A stretch of DNA of 64,000 nt from Chionoecetes opilio (GCA_016584305.1 JACEEZ010020241.1:22501-86500); one strand, 5' to 3'; shown: positions 11,049-22,391, counted from the first letter of the stretch. Numbers and translations are program-made. Notes: generated from the sequence alone by a model not told the origin.

Positions 11049-12014
11049 CAGAGCCGGGCATTGCAATCCAAAAGTCACTTCTGCAAACACAAATCTGCAG
11101 CCACACCTTTGCCTCACACAACTGCAAATCTATAAACTTCTTGAAATATGTGGTTCTGCAAATGCAAATGTAAGCCATTGTGTCACTTTCAGTAGCACGG
11201 CATCAGTTCTTCTCCAAGGTTATTTTATTTTTTTTATTTTTTATTGTTTTATTTGTGGCTATAGCGCATGTAGGCAGTGACCTCCAGGGGTGGGATGGCA
11301 GCCTCTGGAGGTTCACTCGAGGGCTGTGATGGTTGGTCCTCGCCCGTGGTGGCGCAGGCAGGTTTTTTATAGTGACGCCTGTGATTAGAGGCTCATGCCG
11401 CCCCCCTGTGTCCTCCCATGCACTCGCCATCGAAGGTAGAGTTAATGGGCAGCATGTGGGTGTTCTTAGGCCACTCGACGGTGCAGAAAGATTTTAAGTG
11501 GATATTGGCCCTCATCGGGGATCGAACTCTGGTCACCGAGCACGCCACTTGGAGATGCTAACCACTCTGCCACTGCCTCCTCTTATTTATGAATCACAAA
11601 TAGTAGTGGTTTGTAGTGAAGCTATTTAAGGAGTTTCAATGCTGATAAATTATAAAAGAAAAATTTAGATAACAACCAAACCCCGGCAAGGCCTGAGCCG
11701 TGTGTCACTGTGAGGGTTTATACTGTGGTGGTGAGTGACCTGAGGAGCCTGAGTCATTGGTGGGAGGGAGGGAGGGCAGCAGGGCACAGCAGGCAGCCTC
11801 ACCACGGCAACCACCCTGCCTACACAGCACAAGCAGACGCCCCGCTGCCCTAGGTGGCGTGGAACTTCTTTGGCATTTTTGTGTTTACGAAACTAATTCT
11901 GCAAATCAAAATTTAATATTTGTGTAAATATTTGTCGCAAATGCCAATCTGCCGATGAAATCACAATTCCACAATTGCAGTTTGCAGAAGTGATTGCGGA
12001 AATGCCCAGCCCTG
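11049..12014. mobile_element. hAT-like non-autonomous element with a nested SINE
   Basis: The ends are CAGAGCCGGGCATTGCAATC at the left and, as reverse complement, CAGGGCTGGGCATTTCCGCA at the right, both followed by CACTTCTGCAAAC. CAGGGCTGGGCA-type ends are characteristic of hAT transposons. The 8-base flanks (ttaatagc, tttaaatg) do not form a convincing duplication, so the class is tentative. A SINE occupies 11250-11582. Confidence 0.65.
11250..11582 (-). mobile_element. tRNA-derived SINE, family 3
   Basis: On the minus strand the head begins near 11580 with GGCAGTGGCAGAGTGGTTAG, which is an A-box of the Leu/Ser tRNA type, and continues to a B-box GAGTTCGATCCCC at about 11518-11530. The body runs down to about 11250. 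It lies within the hAT-like element at 11049. Confidence 0.75.
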
Positions 12015-12281
12015 TTTAAATGTAACTCACAGCATCCATATTTGACTGAAGATATTGCATTGGTTTCATCATTTTGAATAGTATTTTAACTTTTAAACCT
12101 TAACCTACATATTCTATTACTACTTTAATGTTTAATATCTCTCTAATTTTGTTGTCCTTTAGTCACTCTTTTCCTCTTTGTTATATCTATATTCTGTGTT
12201 GTCTCCTGTCTCACAAGCCAATGTTTAGTGTTATTCCACTGAAGAGAGTAAGGTTTTCTTTGCCACAAGAGGCAGCCCAAT

Positions 12282-12310
12282 GGGTAGTTAGCATCACAGG
12301 GTGACTACCC
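12282..12310 (+). promoter_or_regulatory. possible intronic stem-loop upstream of the alternative PKC exon
   Basis: GGGTAGT (12282-12288) and ACTACCC (12304-12310) can form a 7-bp stem with a 15-nt loop, 70 nt before the acceptor at 12379. The following 60 nt are G- and C-rich and the acceptor has a poor pyrimidine tract (GACGGTCTGTCCACAG). A role in exon choice is only a suggestion. Confidence 0.3.
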
Positions 12311-12379
12311 CGAGGGGAGTGGTGGGGGTTCCCTGTGCCACCCTTGACGGGGCCCCCATGGGTGACGGTCTGTCCACAG

Positions 12380-12562
12380 AGCAACCCTCGCCTGGGAGAA
12401 AACTTTGACCCCATCTTCCGCAACGCCAAACTGGAGTTCACCCCGACGGACAAGAAGATCATGGAGCACCTGGACCCTGACGCCTTCCACGCCTTCACCT
12501 ACACCAACCCCTTCTACCTGCCCCTCGACTCAGACAGGGTCTTCAACGTCCACGAGGACTAG
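12380..12562 (+). CDS. protein kinase C, alternative last exon A (V5 tail with extended C-terminus)
   Basis: The exon follows tctgtccacag and opens in phase 0. It encodes 60 residues from SNPRLGENFDPIFRN to SDRVFNVHED and a TAG stop (12560-12562). Joined to the exon ending at 1291 it gives the PKC V5 region: NFD box (about residue 8), turn motif EFTPTDKK with the phospho-Thr, and hydrophobic motif FHAFTY. About 17 residues beyond the hydrophobic motif (PFYLPLDSDRVF...) are longer than in the other tail. The phosphorylation sites are inferred from the family (turn motif TP, hydrophobic motif FxxF[ST][FY]). This exon and 20742-20894 are homologous but clearly different, so they are alternative last exons of one gene. 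Confidence 0.9.
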   Translation, partial: SNPRLGENFDPIFRNAKLEFTPTDKKIMEHLDPDAFHAFTYTNPFYLPLDSDRVFNVHED

Positions 12563-12757
12563 AGAGACCGTGCAGGATGACCTCTCTCGCCGCGTCTCCC
12601 CCCCCGCCTCCAGGCCTCAAGCCGTGCGTTGGCGTGTGTCCCCACTGACCTCCTCCTCCCCTTCAGTCACCCCAAGACGACTCCCCGCCCGACCCCCTGA
12701 AGTTGGCACCTGAAAAGACTCCTCTGCTCCACCTGCTTGTAATCGATGAAAGATTAT

Positions 12758-12763
12758 AATACA
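12758..12763 (+). other. candidate polyadenylation signal AATACA for PKC exon A
   Basis: AATACA, a known minor variant of AATAAA, lies 196 nt after the stop of exon A, in TTATAATACACTTG. No canonical AATAAA was seen in the next few hundred bases. Weak evidence. Confidence 0.3.
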
Positions 12764-15436
12764 CTTGCCCTTCCCTTCCTATGATAACCGGTTTGTTTTT
12801 TGTGGAAGTGTGACTTGAGGTTTTCACTGCCAGGCAACATATACTCACTTGACCCTCAGGTTTGGCAGGGAACCCAGACCATTCAATAACTCATAGCTGG
12901 TAGCATTACAGAACCTTCTCCGAGTTACTACGCAGATTAAGATTCTCAATTCCTTGAGCCGACGTGTAATGTGAACCCTTAGTGTAAGTCCTGGTGATGG
13001 TTTGATGTACACCTGATAGCTGTTTAGCATCTCATCATTGGATAGGATAATGATCATAACCTCTTTTACTTTGTGATTCTTGATACGTAAACTGCAACAC
13101 CTTTTGGGGACAGAGGCAAAACGCATAGAGACAACCTCCTTCAACACTACCCATGAATAACCGAGTCACTCGTGGCAATTCCCTGCATGTGTTGCTCCCG
13201 TTTGTGTTGTTGTTGGACCAAACCATTCTCCCCCATGGATGTCAGCTGCTGGCCACCCATGAGCAAAGACGTGAATGTCTCCTACTCTTCCTGCTCCTTT
13301 CTTTCCTCTGTGCTCTCTTTGTCATCTTTCCTTCCTTGGCCTTCTGCTCCCTATAGTAAAGATCTCGAGGATTTCTCGTCGTCCAGATATAGCGTGCGAC
13401 TCGGCCGAGCCGGGCATCCTCCGCGCCCCGGACACGGCGGCTGCTGCCGAGACCCGTGTCCCTCCCTCCCTGGCTGTGTCCTCCCGGTGTTATTGTGTCC
13501 CGTCAGCCAGGCTTTGTTCCCTTGGCTCACTCAACATGGCCCGGTTCAAGTGGGCCATAAAATGAGGTCTGGCTGCTTTGTTCCATTGTGGTTCATTCTG
13601 CTCAGATAGACACACTTCAGCCTCCCGGCATAGTGTCTTGCGGAGGACAGCATAGCGTGGAGTGGCGTTGTGTCCCTATCCTGTGGCTGCCTGTGTCCCT
13701 ATCCTGTGGCTGCCTGTGTCTGTGGGACTCCAGTGCGTGATTCCTGTGTAGAGGATCGGTGTCTTGGTGTGTGGTTGTTTCTTTAAATATTGGAACCTTT
13801 AGTCATCTGTGTGGTACGTCGGTCGTGTCTTTGTTTAGCTGTGGAGCATTCACATGGAAAGTGTGTCTTTGAAAAATGGTTATTTGTGTGTGGGGTTTTT
13901 GGAGTGTTGCAAAGTGTGGCCTCAGAGCGTGGGGTGTCCCAAGGGGCTCCCCAAGGGGTTACCCAAGGGGCTCCCAAGGGGCTCGCTGTCTCCAGGGCTG
14001 TTGCTGCCGACTGAACCCTCTCCCTCTCGGCAGCCACTCATTCCACCGCTGCCGTGCCTTCCTCTCCGTGTGTAAAATCATCAAATTGTAACTCGTGACA
14101 AGTCTTCACACAGACTGTTTCTTCCATACATGTTCACATTCTCGTGTAGTATTACAGTACGTCAGCATGACTTGTGGTTACCGCAGTGACGCGATTATGG
14201 ATTCCTATTTAAGTGTCAATGTGCACAGACTTCATGATAGAGTATAGTGTCACTTGTATTTAGGTGTTGAATCTGAGTGTCGTTTTTGTAGTGGTGATGG
14301 ACTCTGATCAGTCTTGTCATGTTGGTGTCTAGGTAACCGTAGTGATGTGGTGCTGCCTCATGGTGTGGCACAACACCGCGTGGAAGAGTAGACTCCTGTC
14401 ATGGATGTGTTAGGAGTGTCACGTGGCGGAGGGTGCCGGACTGCTCCACAGGCATGGGAGTGTCCTCGCCTCCAGACCTTGACAACTCAACATTATTTTA
14501 GTCTCCACTGAAGGCTACTATTTTGACAAGTGCCAAACTTGCACAAATGTTGCTTCAGCCACCTGGCGTCATTGTTCCCTCGTGTAAGTTATCATGTAAG
14601 CCTAGGATATAACTCCATAACAAGATTAACACATACGTTTTGATTCTTTTCCGGTTTGAAAATCAACATGGTGGTTGAATTCTTGTTTCATGTGTAGCAA
14701 ATCCCTTCGTGATGGTGAACTTTGGTGTTGTGCAGATTTAGATGTGCAGTGTTTTTAGCACCTGTTTGGTGTTCCTGTTGTTGTCGATTAAGTCTTACAG
14801 CCTACCATTAGTCAGCCTGTCACCCTTAGGACTGGTGACGGGTGTAGCAGCACCGCGCATCACACTCACACCACACCCCACAAACAACACCAAAGCACTG
14901 ACCTGACCTGTTCATCTTGATAACACACCACTGACTGTTAGCAGACATGGTGAGGTGGTTTGCCTGACCCATCGCCTGTTGAGAGGTCAAGTGCTGGTGT
15001 TATGGTGGAGGAGCCAGGTCAGTGTGGGTGGTGGTGACAGACAGAGGGGGTGTGGAGGGCGTGGTGTGGGTGTGCTTGGTGGAAGATGAAGATAGTGTTC
15101 ATGGGCCAACTCCAGTTTTATCTTTTCATTCCCAGTCAATGGAGATTCGTTCATATTCCTCACATGATATATGTATTTTATCCAATGTCTCCCAAGTCAG
15201 TTGCAAGAAAATGCTATAAAAAAAACATGCATATATTCCCAAAGCGCTCAGGAATTCAACCATTAGTGCATGGAGACTTTTAGGACACTTGCACACCTTG
15301 TATTGTTGCTAAGCCTCCTGCTGGCGCTGTGCTGTACCAGGCAGGGGCATAGCACTGTATGAGGGGCGGTGTGTCTGGCGGGAGTGGTGAGAGAGCAGAG
15401 AGACAAACACTTCGAGACACTCACTCCTGTATACAT

Positions 15437-15492
15437 GAGAACATAATAAGGAAGCTATAAGAGGCATTGAGACCTACACGTGGTAGTTCCGG
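15437..15492 (-). mobile_element. CR1-type LINE, solo 3' end
   Basis: GAACATAATAAGGAAGCTAT and CCTACACGTGGTAGTTCC match the 3' terminus of the CR1-type element at 40981. Minus strand, about 56 bp, antisense in the PKC intron. Confidence 0.72.
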
Positions 15493-15535
15493 TATTGTGA
15501 AGAGTCAGGCCAAGAACATTCCATTGTAGTGTAGG

Positions 15536-16233
15536 CTAGGCACACTGATATCTTGACTCCCAAACGACCACAGTGTGTCCTTCATTGCTCCTTCGCCCGG
15601 CCAAGCGATGGCTGTTGATGTCTTGTGTTGTCGGAAGGTTGATAGCATTATGGTGCGCCAATACCTTGTGATGATGGCTGGTGCCGCCTCTTGTCATCGC
15701 CTCAGTGTATTCCCCGGTGAAATCCCCATCAAGGCCGTAGATTCCGAAGGTCTCGTCGTAGTTGATGAAATTGCCGTATCCTGAAACATTGCAGTGATGC
15801 CTAAACAGTGTAGTTCCTTTACTGTTTTTGAAGGAGCATTGCTTATGCTTGTTCAGTGTTTCTTTGCCGTGCGTGTCGGGCATTGCAGGGCTTGAGGGAA
15901 TCCATAAGTGTCCACCAAACCCTGGCATATTCTGATACACTCTTCCATTACCGCTGTCTATGTGACTGATGAGCCCAGGTATATAAGTCTTAAATCAGAA
16001 TATTCTAGGGCTTAGCAAGGGTTAACAACTCACTCAGGCCCCACAATACCCCTGGTGCTCCCTCCATACCATGGATTAGTAGCTTGGTGTCCCGCGTTGG
16101 ACGCCGCACAGCCATCATCACTCTGACACTCACATCGGCTGCCTCTCATTGCACAACTCGACCACGGAGCGTAATGTAATTTGGCGTAAAAAAGCACTGT
16201 TGTGGCATTTTTCAGCCCCTCCCCAAAGACCAT
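15536..16233 (-). other. unrecognised coding-like segment, broken frame
   Basis: Two adjacent minus-strand open stretches, 16030-16233 (67 codons) and about 15990-15536 (open for some 150 codons), have non-repetitive, protein-like composition. They contain SRCECQSDDGCAAS in the first and YGNFINYDETFGIYGLDGDF in the second, rich in Gly, His, Tyr and Asn with several Cys. They lie in different frames, so a frameshift or intron separates them. The second ends in a stop at 15536. I do not recognise the family. It could be a retrocopy, a piece of a transposon or an old viral insertion, or simply a chance open frame. It is antisense within the PKC intron. Confidence 0.35.
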
Positions 16234-19200
16234 GGGTGTTTTCCTGTGCCAGATATGCGTGATAGGAAATAATTTAGCACAAGACTGACCTCGTAATCAC
16301 CTCCTTGCCCGTCATTCCCCCCTGGTAACAGTTTTTGCATTGCGTACAGATAGGTTAAGCAAGGTTTCCAGTTTACAGGTTTAGTCGTTGGTTTAATACT
16401 TAAGTACCGAGAGTATTCTCGTTCTCCCTAAAATATATGACAATCGTAAGTGACATTTAGTATTATTAGTCTCAGATGATATATAACTTAGGGCAAGTTA
16501 GCTTTTTATTAACAGGTTGCAGTATGCTATTGTTGTATTCTAAATCATGCTACAATTATGCTTAATGCTCATAATGAGAATAGTGACTTTTAAGGAATTT
16601 TATCACCCTGTTGTATATTATTAATGCACACCATGTAACTTTGGCCTCTGTGCTGCTCTATGCGTGAACCTCCCCGTCTTCCACTCGCCACTCTTCCACT
16701 CTTCCACTCCGAGTCTCTGCGTGGCACGAGTGACGGCCTAACGCTGTCACGAGCCACACACGCCAGAGACCTTGACTGTCGCTTATTCTTTGTGTTCATC
16801 TCGAAGATAAATAAACCTTTTGATCCAGTCTGCTTTACTCTGATAAGGCTAGGCATGTATAGTAATGTACAATAACTCACAGTGGTTTGTTGTTCCCTTA
16901 AGTCCCATAAGTAAGCACCTGAAAGCATTGTCGGCATCCCCTAAAGGCAGGCAGTCTACCACTGGACGAACATTTCAACTAAAGGCATCATGCTTATCCA
17001 GATATTAGCATGTTGCCGCGATGTTTTATTAGACGTGATATAAAGCAAACTGAAGGGAAAGGTTTAATGCGGACAATGTGCGGACCATTACATTCCACTG
17101 TAAAATCAGACTCTAAATTTGTATCCGTGATGGTGGAAGGCTGCTGTACTTCTTAAAGCCTGGAGGTCACCCCACACTGGGATGGCCCCAGCTTACCCAA
17201 CGCAGTGCAGTTTTATCTCTTTTTAGGCTTAGCTTGTACACGTCAATACGTTACTCGCTCCCACCCAAAGTGAAGAGCTTAAGTGTGTATAGACTACTTA
17301 TACATAACTATAGCCCAGTCTCTCCACCCCGGCCATCATAGGCGATGGCTTTTTTACATTCAGTATTTGGTGTCTGTTCGGTATTGATGTTTAGCGATGT
17401 GAGGCCGGTCCCTGTGGCCCCGGAACCTTAGGTGTATATTAGTCGACACATTTAGCCTCGGTAGGTCAAGTAGCGTTCGTAGCTTCGTCTTGAAGGGTAT
17501 CAGTAGTAGTGAAGGTTGTATGGCCACCACAGGAGTGCACAATACTTAAACGTTTAACCTTAATGATTGGATGAAGGTAGTAGTGCAGCACAAAGCATAA
17601 TTTTGATTTAACTGACAAAATAAATCCTTAATTATACAATACTTTAAATTCAAGACTCGTGGAATTTGTTCACAATAGTGTCATTCATTTGATAGAAATT
17701 CTTAATGTTGGGGTTTTTTGTCTCGCCTAAATCTGGTGTGTGTATAAACGTCCTCGGTGAAGAGCAAGACAAAGAGAGTGAATGGTGAGGCGCTGGTTAG
17801 GTCTGCACAACACAGTCTATGGCAAACAACTCTCATGACTGTCATTACGGAAACATCATAAACTTGCTATAAATGGGAACCTGAATTACGTACTATCATA
17901 TAAAAAACCTCAATAGTTATGGAAGCTATAAAGGTGGAGCATTTTGCATCTTAGAAGTCATGAAATTAGTTCTGTCTGTCCAAGATGCTGCTAAACTGTT
18001 GGCATTCCTTCTATGTCTTTGAACTATTAGTGACACCAAGAGGGTAACAAAACTCCCTATTAGTGAAATAAATCCCTGTAGCATAGTTTGGCAGTGGTGA
18101 GACTGTGCCAAGTTGAGGTTATGTTTAGCAAGGCTCTGCGCGCCTCCCAAGACCGGGTTGTGCGGCGGCAGCAGCGGCGAGGACAGGCACTGAGGACATT
18201 CCTAAGGAGGCGACTGTGACCCTCCCGCTTGTAGACAAAGAAGGAAGAATTAGGAAACTCCCGTAAATCATGATAGTTAATGTTGTTGACCCGATGCTGC
18301 AGATACTATTGAGATATTGTAACGTTTTGGTATCAGTGTTTATTTTTATAAAACTTATTCAAGTAAGAGACGTGTGTGATGCGTAGGTAAAGCATTGCCG
18401 AGGTAGCCTGTTCATGGGTGTTAGTGAGGAAGGTTTACATTCTAAAGTGACTTAGCATATTCCACTTTCAACTGTTAGTCTAGTTTGTCTACCATGTAAC
18501 ACACTTAACCCCCCCCCACCCCCCCCCCCCCACGCTGCTAAGTCACAGAGAGGTCCTCAGGGAAGCAAGAAGTCAGGGGACCTTAGGGCTCCTTAGGGCA
18601 GGTTGCTGGCTGTCCAGTGCGTCGGCCCTCTCATCATCTGGCGAGTCAGATTCATAATATCTATGGACTGTCTTTTTGGCTTAGCCTATATGACCATCTA
18701 TTTATCTATTAATGCCCCAGTTGTCAAACTTTAAAATTATAAATTATATAAGTTAATAAAACAAAAATATTCTTTAGTTTCTTTGATTATGTTTCCTCAC
18801 AAGGGAAATACATACATGTCTTGGTCTCTGTATGGGATGAGAGTATTTGTATTTGTAAGTGTTGGAATGTGTGTGTGTGTGTGTGTGTGTGTAAAATGTT
18901 TGAAAAAATGGACCGTGTTTAAAATGACATCTTTGTTGGTCGTTACACAAGTCACAAGATATTTATTTCATCACTTAATATAGACCAATACTTTGTAGCC
19001 ATTACCATTACTTTAGCCTTACCTACCATTACTTTAGCCTTACCTACCATTACTTTCTAGCCAGGCAGGAACCAAATCAAACATGGGAATGACATTGACC
19101 TAAGATACTGTTTGCACATTCTCACTCATGTATATAAATAAAAACCAGTGTATGCCCTTCCACATACAGCCATTGAGCCTTCATTAGAAAAGCTTCACAA

Positions 19201-19402
19201 GTATTAATAGCGTCTTACTGTAGCAAGAGTAATGGCTGTAGCACCGTAGATGAGAGACAGACACAGTAAAGCATCTTCCATGTGGCCTATGTAGTAATGT
19301 CATGTATCTGTAGGGACGTCACTTTGTTTCTGTAGTGTGGGTGATGAAAGACACTGCTACAGGATCACCCAGAGTACTTGTAGAGTGTTGTGTACTCGCT
19401 GC

Positions 19403-19585
19403 ACGTTAAGTTGGCGAAAATGGGGCCCCTTCACTCACCCCTTTTCGAACGCCCGGGATTGGCCGAGGTGTTGGGTGTTGGGGCTTTAGGGCGGAACTTG
19501 GAGTAAGGCATTTTAACCCAACACCTCAGCCAATCCCGTGCGTTCGGAAGGGGGGAGTGAAGCCCCATTTTCGCCAACTTAACGT
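19403..19585. mobile_element. fold-back element, about 180 bp
   Basis: The left arm starts CACGTTAAGTTGGCGAAAAT and the right arm ends with its complement, ATTTTCGCCAACTTAACGTG. Inside, GGGATTGGCCGAGGTGTTGG is mirrored by CCAACACCTCAGCCAATCCC. Weaker mirrored sequence extends to about 19384 and 19605. It could form a stable hairpin. Confidence 0.82.
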
Positions 19586-20416
19586 GTGGCGAGTGTAGTA
19601 GTGTACTTCTTGAGTGTGCGTGTGTCGAGATGGTGAGTGTGCGCGCCACCCGAGACACCCACTGTGTACGTGTGTGTGCGCGTGCCAGTAATTGCCCGGT
19701 AGCCTAACAGTCTCTTAACAGATAACGATGGCTGTCTTGTATTTTGAGGCTGATAGTTACCTAGGTAAGTACCTTTGTGCTGCTTGTTTGCACTTATCAT
19801 AGCTTACTATGTCATAACTTAGGTACTAAAGTAATGATTTTATGCATTTCTTTGTTTGAGAGAAATCAGTTGCTTATCTTCAACTTGCAAGGCTTTGTGC
19901 ATGATAGATAGTTATCAGTGTGAAGCGCTTTGTCGATGAGGAATGCCCAACACTATGTCAAAGTATTAATGGAAGTCAGTGTGTGATGGTAGTCTCTTAA
20001 CTCTTGTCATAATGTGAAAATAATCTATGAATATGAACATTATTGTTGCTTCAGTGATTGTTGAGTTCTTTTACATACACTAATCCAAATTATAATCAGC
20101 CTTTTTCCCTTGATGAATTATGAATCACTATGAGCACTGATCAAAGAGACAGCTGGAGTTGTGCCGTGAAGATAAACAGTTTAATCCCTCACACTAATGA
20201 CAGAATCTCAAACACAGATGGTGAAGTTTTAGAAGAAAGTAATAGAAATCTCCATAGTGTTGTCAGGATAGCAAAGAAAATGACACTTACTTCAGAGATC
20301 ATCCACAACTTTACAAAAACTTGTTCATAAGCTGGAAATTTAGAAAGTAACAAAGCAAATGCATACATGAGAATGTAGGAAAGATAAACTTTATCCAGAT
20401 ACACACACATACATTT

Positions 20417-20704
20417 GGGTGCTCCGTAGTGTAGTGGTCAGCACGCTCCAACCCAGAAGTCCCGGGTTCAATCCCCGGGCAGAGCGGAGAAAGATGGGCA
20501 GTCTCCTTAAAACCCGAGCCCCTGTCCACCCAACATTGAATGGGTACCGGGCGTTAGCGGGGGGTTGTGACCCGCTTCCCGGGGTGGTGGCTTCCCCCAA
20601 CAGGCACTAAGGAAGCAAATTAAATTTCGATTTGGAGACGGGACCCTACGAGTGTAGCTCAGGCAAATACAACTAGGTAAATTTACACACACACACACAC
20701 ACAC
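20417..20704 (+). mobile_element. tRNA-derived SINE, family 1, sense copy next to PKC exon B
   Basis: The head at 20417-20490 has an A-box TAGTGTAGTGGTCAGCACGC and a B-box GGGTTCAATCCCC. The body follows (GCGGGGGGTTGTGACCCGCT region), then an (AC)10 tail at 20685-20704. An antisense copy of the same family is at 43596-43855. The 3' end lies only 37 nt before the splice acceptor of PKC exon B, so the branch point must lie in the short unique gap or in the SINE tail. Confidence 0.85.
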
Positions 20705-20741
20705 TAAATGTAATGCTCATCGTGGAACCTTTGTCTTGCAG

Positions 20742-20894
20742 CGCCATCGGAAAGACGTGAGCAACTTTGACAAGCAGTTCACGTCGGAGCGCACGGAACT
20801 CACGCCCACCGACAAACTCTTCATGATGAACCTCGACCAGACCGAGTTCCAAGGCTTCTCCTTCCTCAACCCTGAGTACATCCAACATGTGTAG
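20742..20894 (+). CDS. protein kinase C, alternative last exon B (beta I-like V5 tail)
   Basis: The acceptor is aacctttgtcttgcag and the exon opens in phase 0 with RHRKDVSNFDKQFTSERTEL. It encodes 50 residues and stops at TAG (20892-20894). It shows the NFD box, turn motif LTPTDKLFMMNLDQ and hydrophobic motif FQGFSF, followed by LNPEYIQHV. It closely resembles the vertebrate PKC beta I tail and, as far as I recall, the canonical insect conventional PKC tail. It has a stronger pyrimidine tract than exon A. The transcript that uses it must skip exon A and its stop and polyadenylation site. The intron from 1291 would be 19.45 kb. Confidence 0.93.
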   Translation, partial: RHRKDVSNFDKQFTSERTELTPTDKLFMMNLDQTEFQGFSFLNPEYIQHV

Positions 20895-20932
20895 ACCTGT
20901 ATCACAGGTGTATAATATTTGCAGTAATACCT

Positions 20933-20933
<1 letters not shown>

Positions 20934-20968
<35 letters not shown>
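20934..20968 (+). repeat. (GT)n run in the 3' UTR of PKC exon B
   Basis: About 35 bases of GT begin 40 nt after the stop codon, followed by more interrupted GT up to 21010. It is complementary to the (AC)10 run at 20685-20704 on the other side of the exon. Confidence 0.9.
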
Positions 20969-20970
<2 letters not shown>

Positions 20971-22176
20971 TGTGTTGTGTGTGTGTGTGGTGAGTGAGTG
21001 TGTGTGTGTGATTCCAGTTATCTCTTGTGGTATCTACTGATTTTTGTTTTTACTCTTTTAAGGGTGATATATGTATGTGTGCATGTGTTTTCCACTGCCC
21101 TGTGAGCCACTTGTTAATCTATCACAATGGCTCATCTGTATAAGACTAATATTCTGTCCACAATGCTCTGTAGTATTATTTTGAAGCTTGCGAATTGGCC
21201 CTGCTGTGTTTAAGATTTTAATTTTACATCAAGAGATCATTCAAGTTTTATGATTTTCAGGTGGACTTGTCGAGCAACCATCAGTGGTGCTTGTGGTTCA
21301 ATGTCCTGATGTTTGCTTGGCAGGTATAGTTCAGAGCCTTGACAGTAATGTTTCAAGGCTACAGTAGACACCTTGCCCATCCCTTGAAGTCTTATTTGTA
21401 AGTATATGATTTGTCTTTGTGTTACTTGCCGAGGTTTGTATGCGCTTCATATCTCACAATGAGCTTACATGGCAGGGTGACGTGCCAGTCCTTGATACTC
21501 AGTTCTATGTCGTAAGTTGTAAGTTTCAGGCTCGGAGTGACGTGATGTCGTGACGCCGGCGGCCCCAGACTGTCGTTCTGTCATGAGTGAGGCCGTCGGC
21601 AGCATCACAAATATTTCCCGTCTTTTGATAGCGCTGTGGATAATGTTGAGATATCATGAAGCCTCTTATAGCGGGCCATTCCTCTCCTCTTCCTTAGTCC
21701 TGAGGAGCAAGACCCAGGTAGAGTTAGAGCGCCGGCTTGGCTGCCCTGGCTCACGATGGGCTCGCATATCGCTCTAGTCTGCCTCAAGCTGAATATCAAA
21801 ACGGATTCTCTACTGAGTGAGATTTTCCAAAGTTGTTTTACCAAAGGATAAGTTTTTTCCCAGTACCATTAGAATGTAAGGTGAGGAGAGCCTCTACCCT
21901 GTGCGCTGTGCTGTGTGGGGTGTGTGCACAGTGTTCTGCTGCATTGTAACGTGCGGCCACATGTTATGACAACCAAAACAACAGACGAAATACTCCTTCT
22001 GATGAACTCTTGTGGCAGATGGAAATGAATGCATATAATTATTATTGATGAATGTGATTAATTTCTTATATTCACACACTTACAGCCATCAATGAAAGGT
22101 ATAAGGGGAACCACCACATACTGAAGCATTTCATGACGAGCCAAGGTGTGTGTCTGGTGCTCATGCCGGCTGAACA

Positions 22177-22391
22177 TTAACCCCTTGAGGCCCAGAACGT
22201 AATTTCCATTGTAATTTGGGTACCATTAGACAATTTTTAGTGACTATAAGCAATATTTTATAGATATGACCTTTAGTATCCTTGTCCACTAACTAATTTG
22301 GTATACGTATTCAGTTACTTTTCGTAATTTTTTGGCTCAACAACATACAATTTTTTATAGCCAAGGAAAGATCTGGGCGTGAAGGGGTTAA
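22177..22391 (-). mobile_element. piggyBac-like MITE, copy 5 (inverted)
   Basis: Same element as at 273, in opposite orientation, with TTAA at 22177-22180 and 22388-22391 and ends CCCCTTGAGGCCCAGAACGT and AGATCTGGGCGTGAAGGGG. Confidence 0.78.

Larger units (their letters stand above)
1292..12379 (+). other. PKC intron to the first alternative last exon (11.1 kb)
   Basis: This intron starts with GTGAGT and ends at the AG before 12380. It holds tandem arrays (1501, 3764, 7931, 10412), TIR and fold-back elements (2142, 3015, 11049), three TTAA MITEs, three SINE copies and two CR1 3' ends, listed separately. The stretches 4530-6060, 6870-7930 and 12015-12240 show nothing recognisable beyond unique-looking, partly CpG-containing sequence. 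Confidence 0.8.
12563..20741 (+). other. 3' UTR of exon A, then intron to alternative exon B
   Basis: The first 200 nt are the likely 3' UTR of the short isoform. The stretch holds a CR1 3' end (15437), an unrecognised coding-like segment on the minus strand (15536-16233), a C tract with a few interruptions (about 18508-18531), a short GT run, a fold-back (19403) and a SINE (20417). A CpG-rich patch at 13360-13570 has an open frame but no recognised product. Elsewhere (16240-18480, 19590-20410) I see nothing that can be assigned. Confidence 0.6.

Noticed and set aside
13356..13568. Possible further alternative PKC exon after ctccctatag
   Set aside because: In the phase set by the exon ending at 1291 it opens with TAA, and no V5 motif is present in other frames. 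It may be a CpG-rich promoter-like patch.
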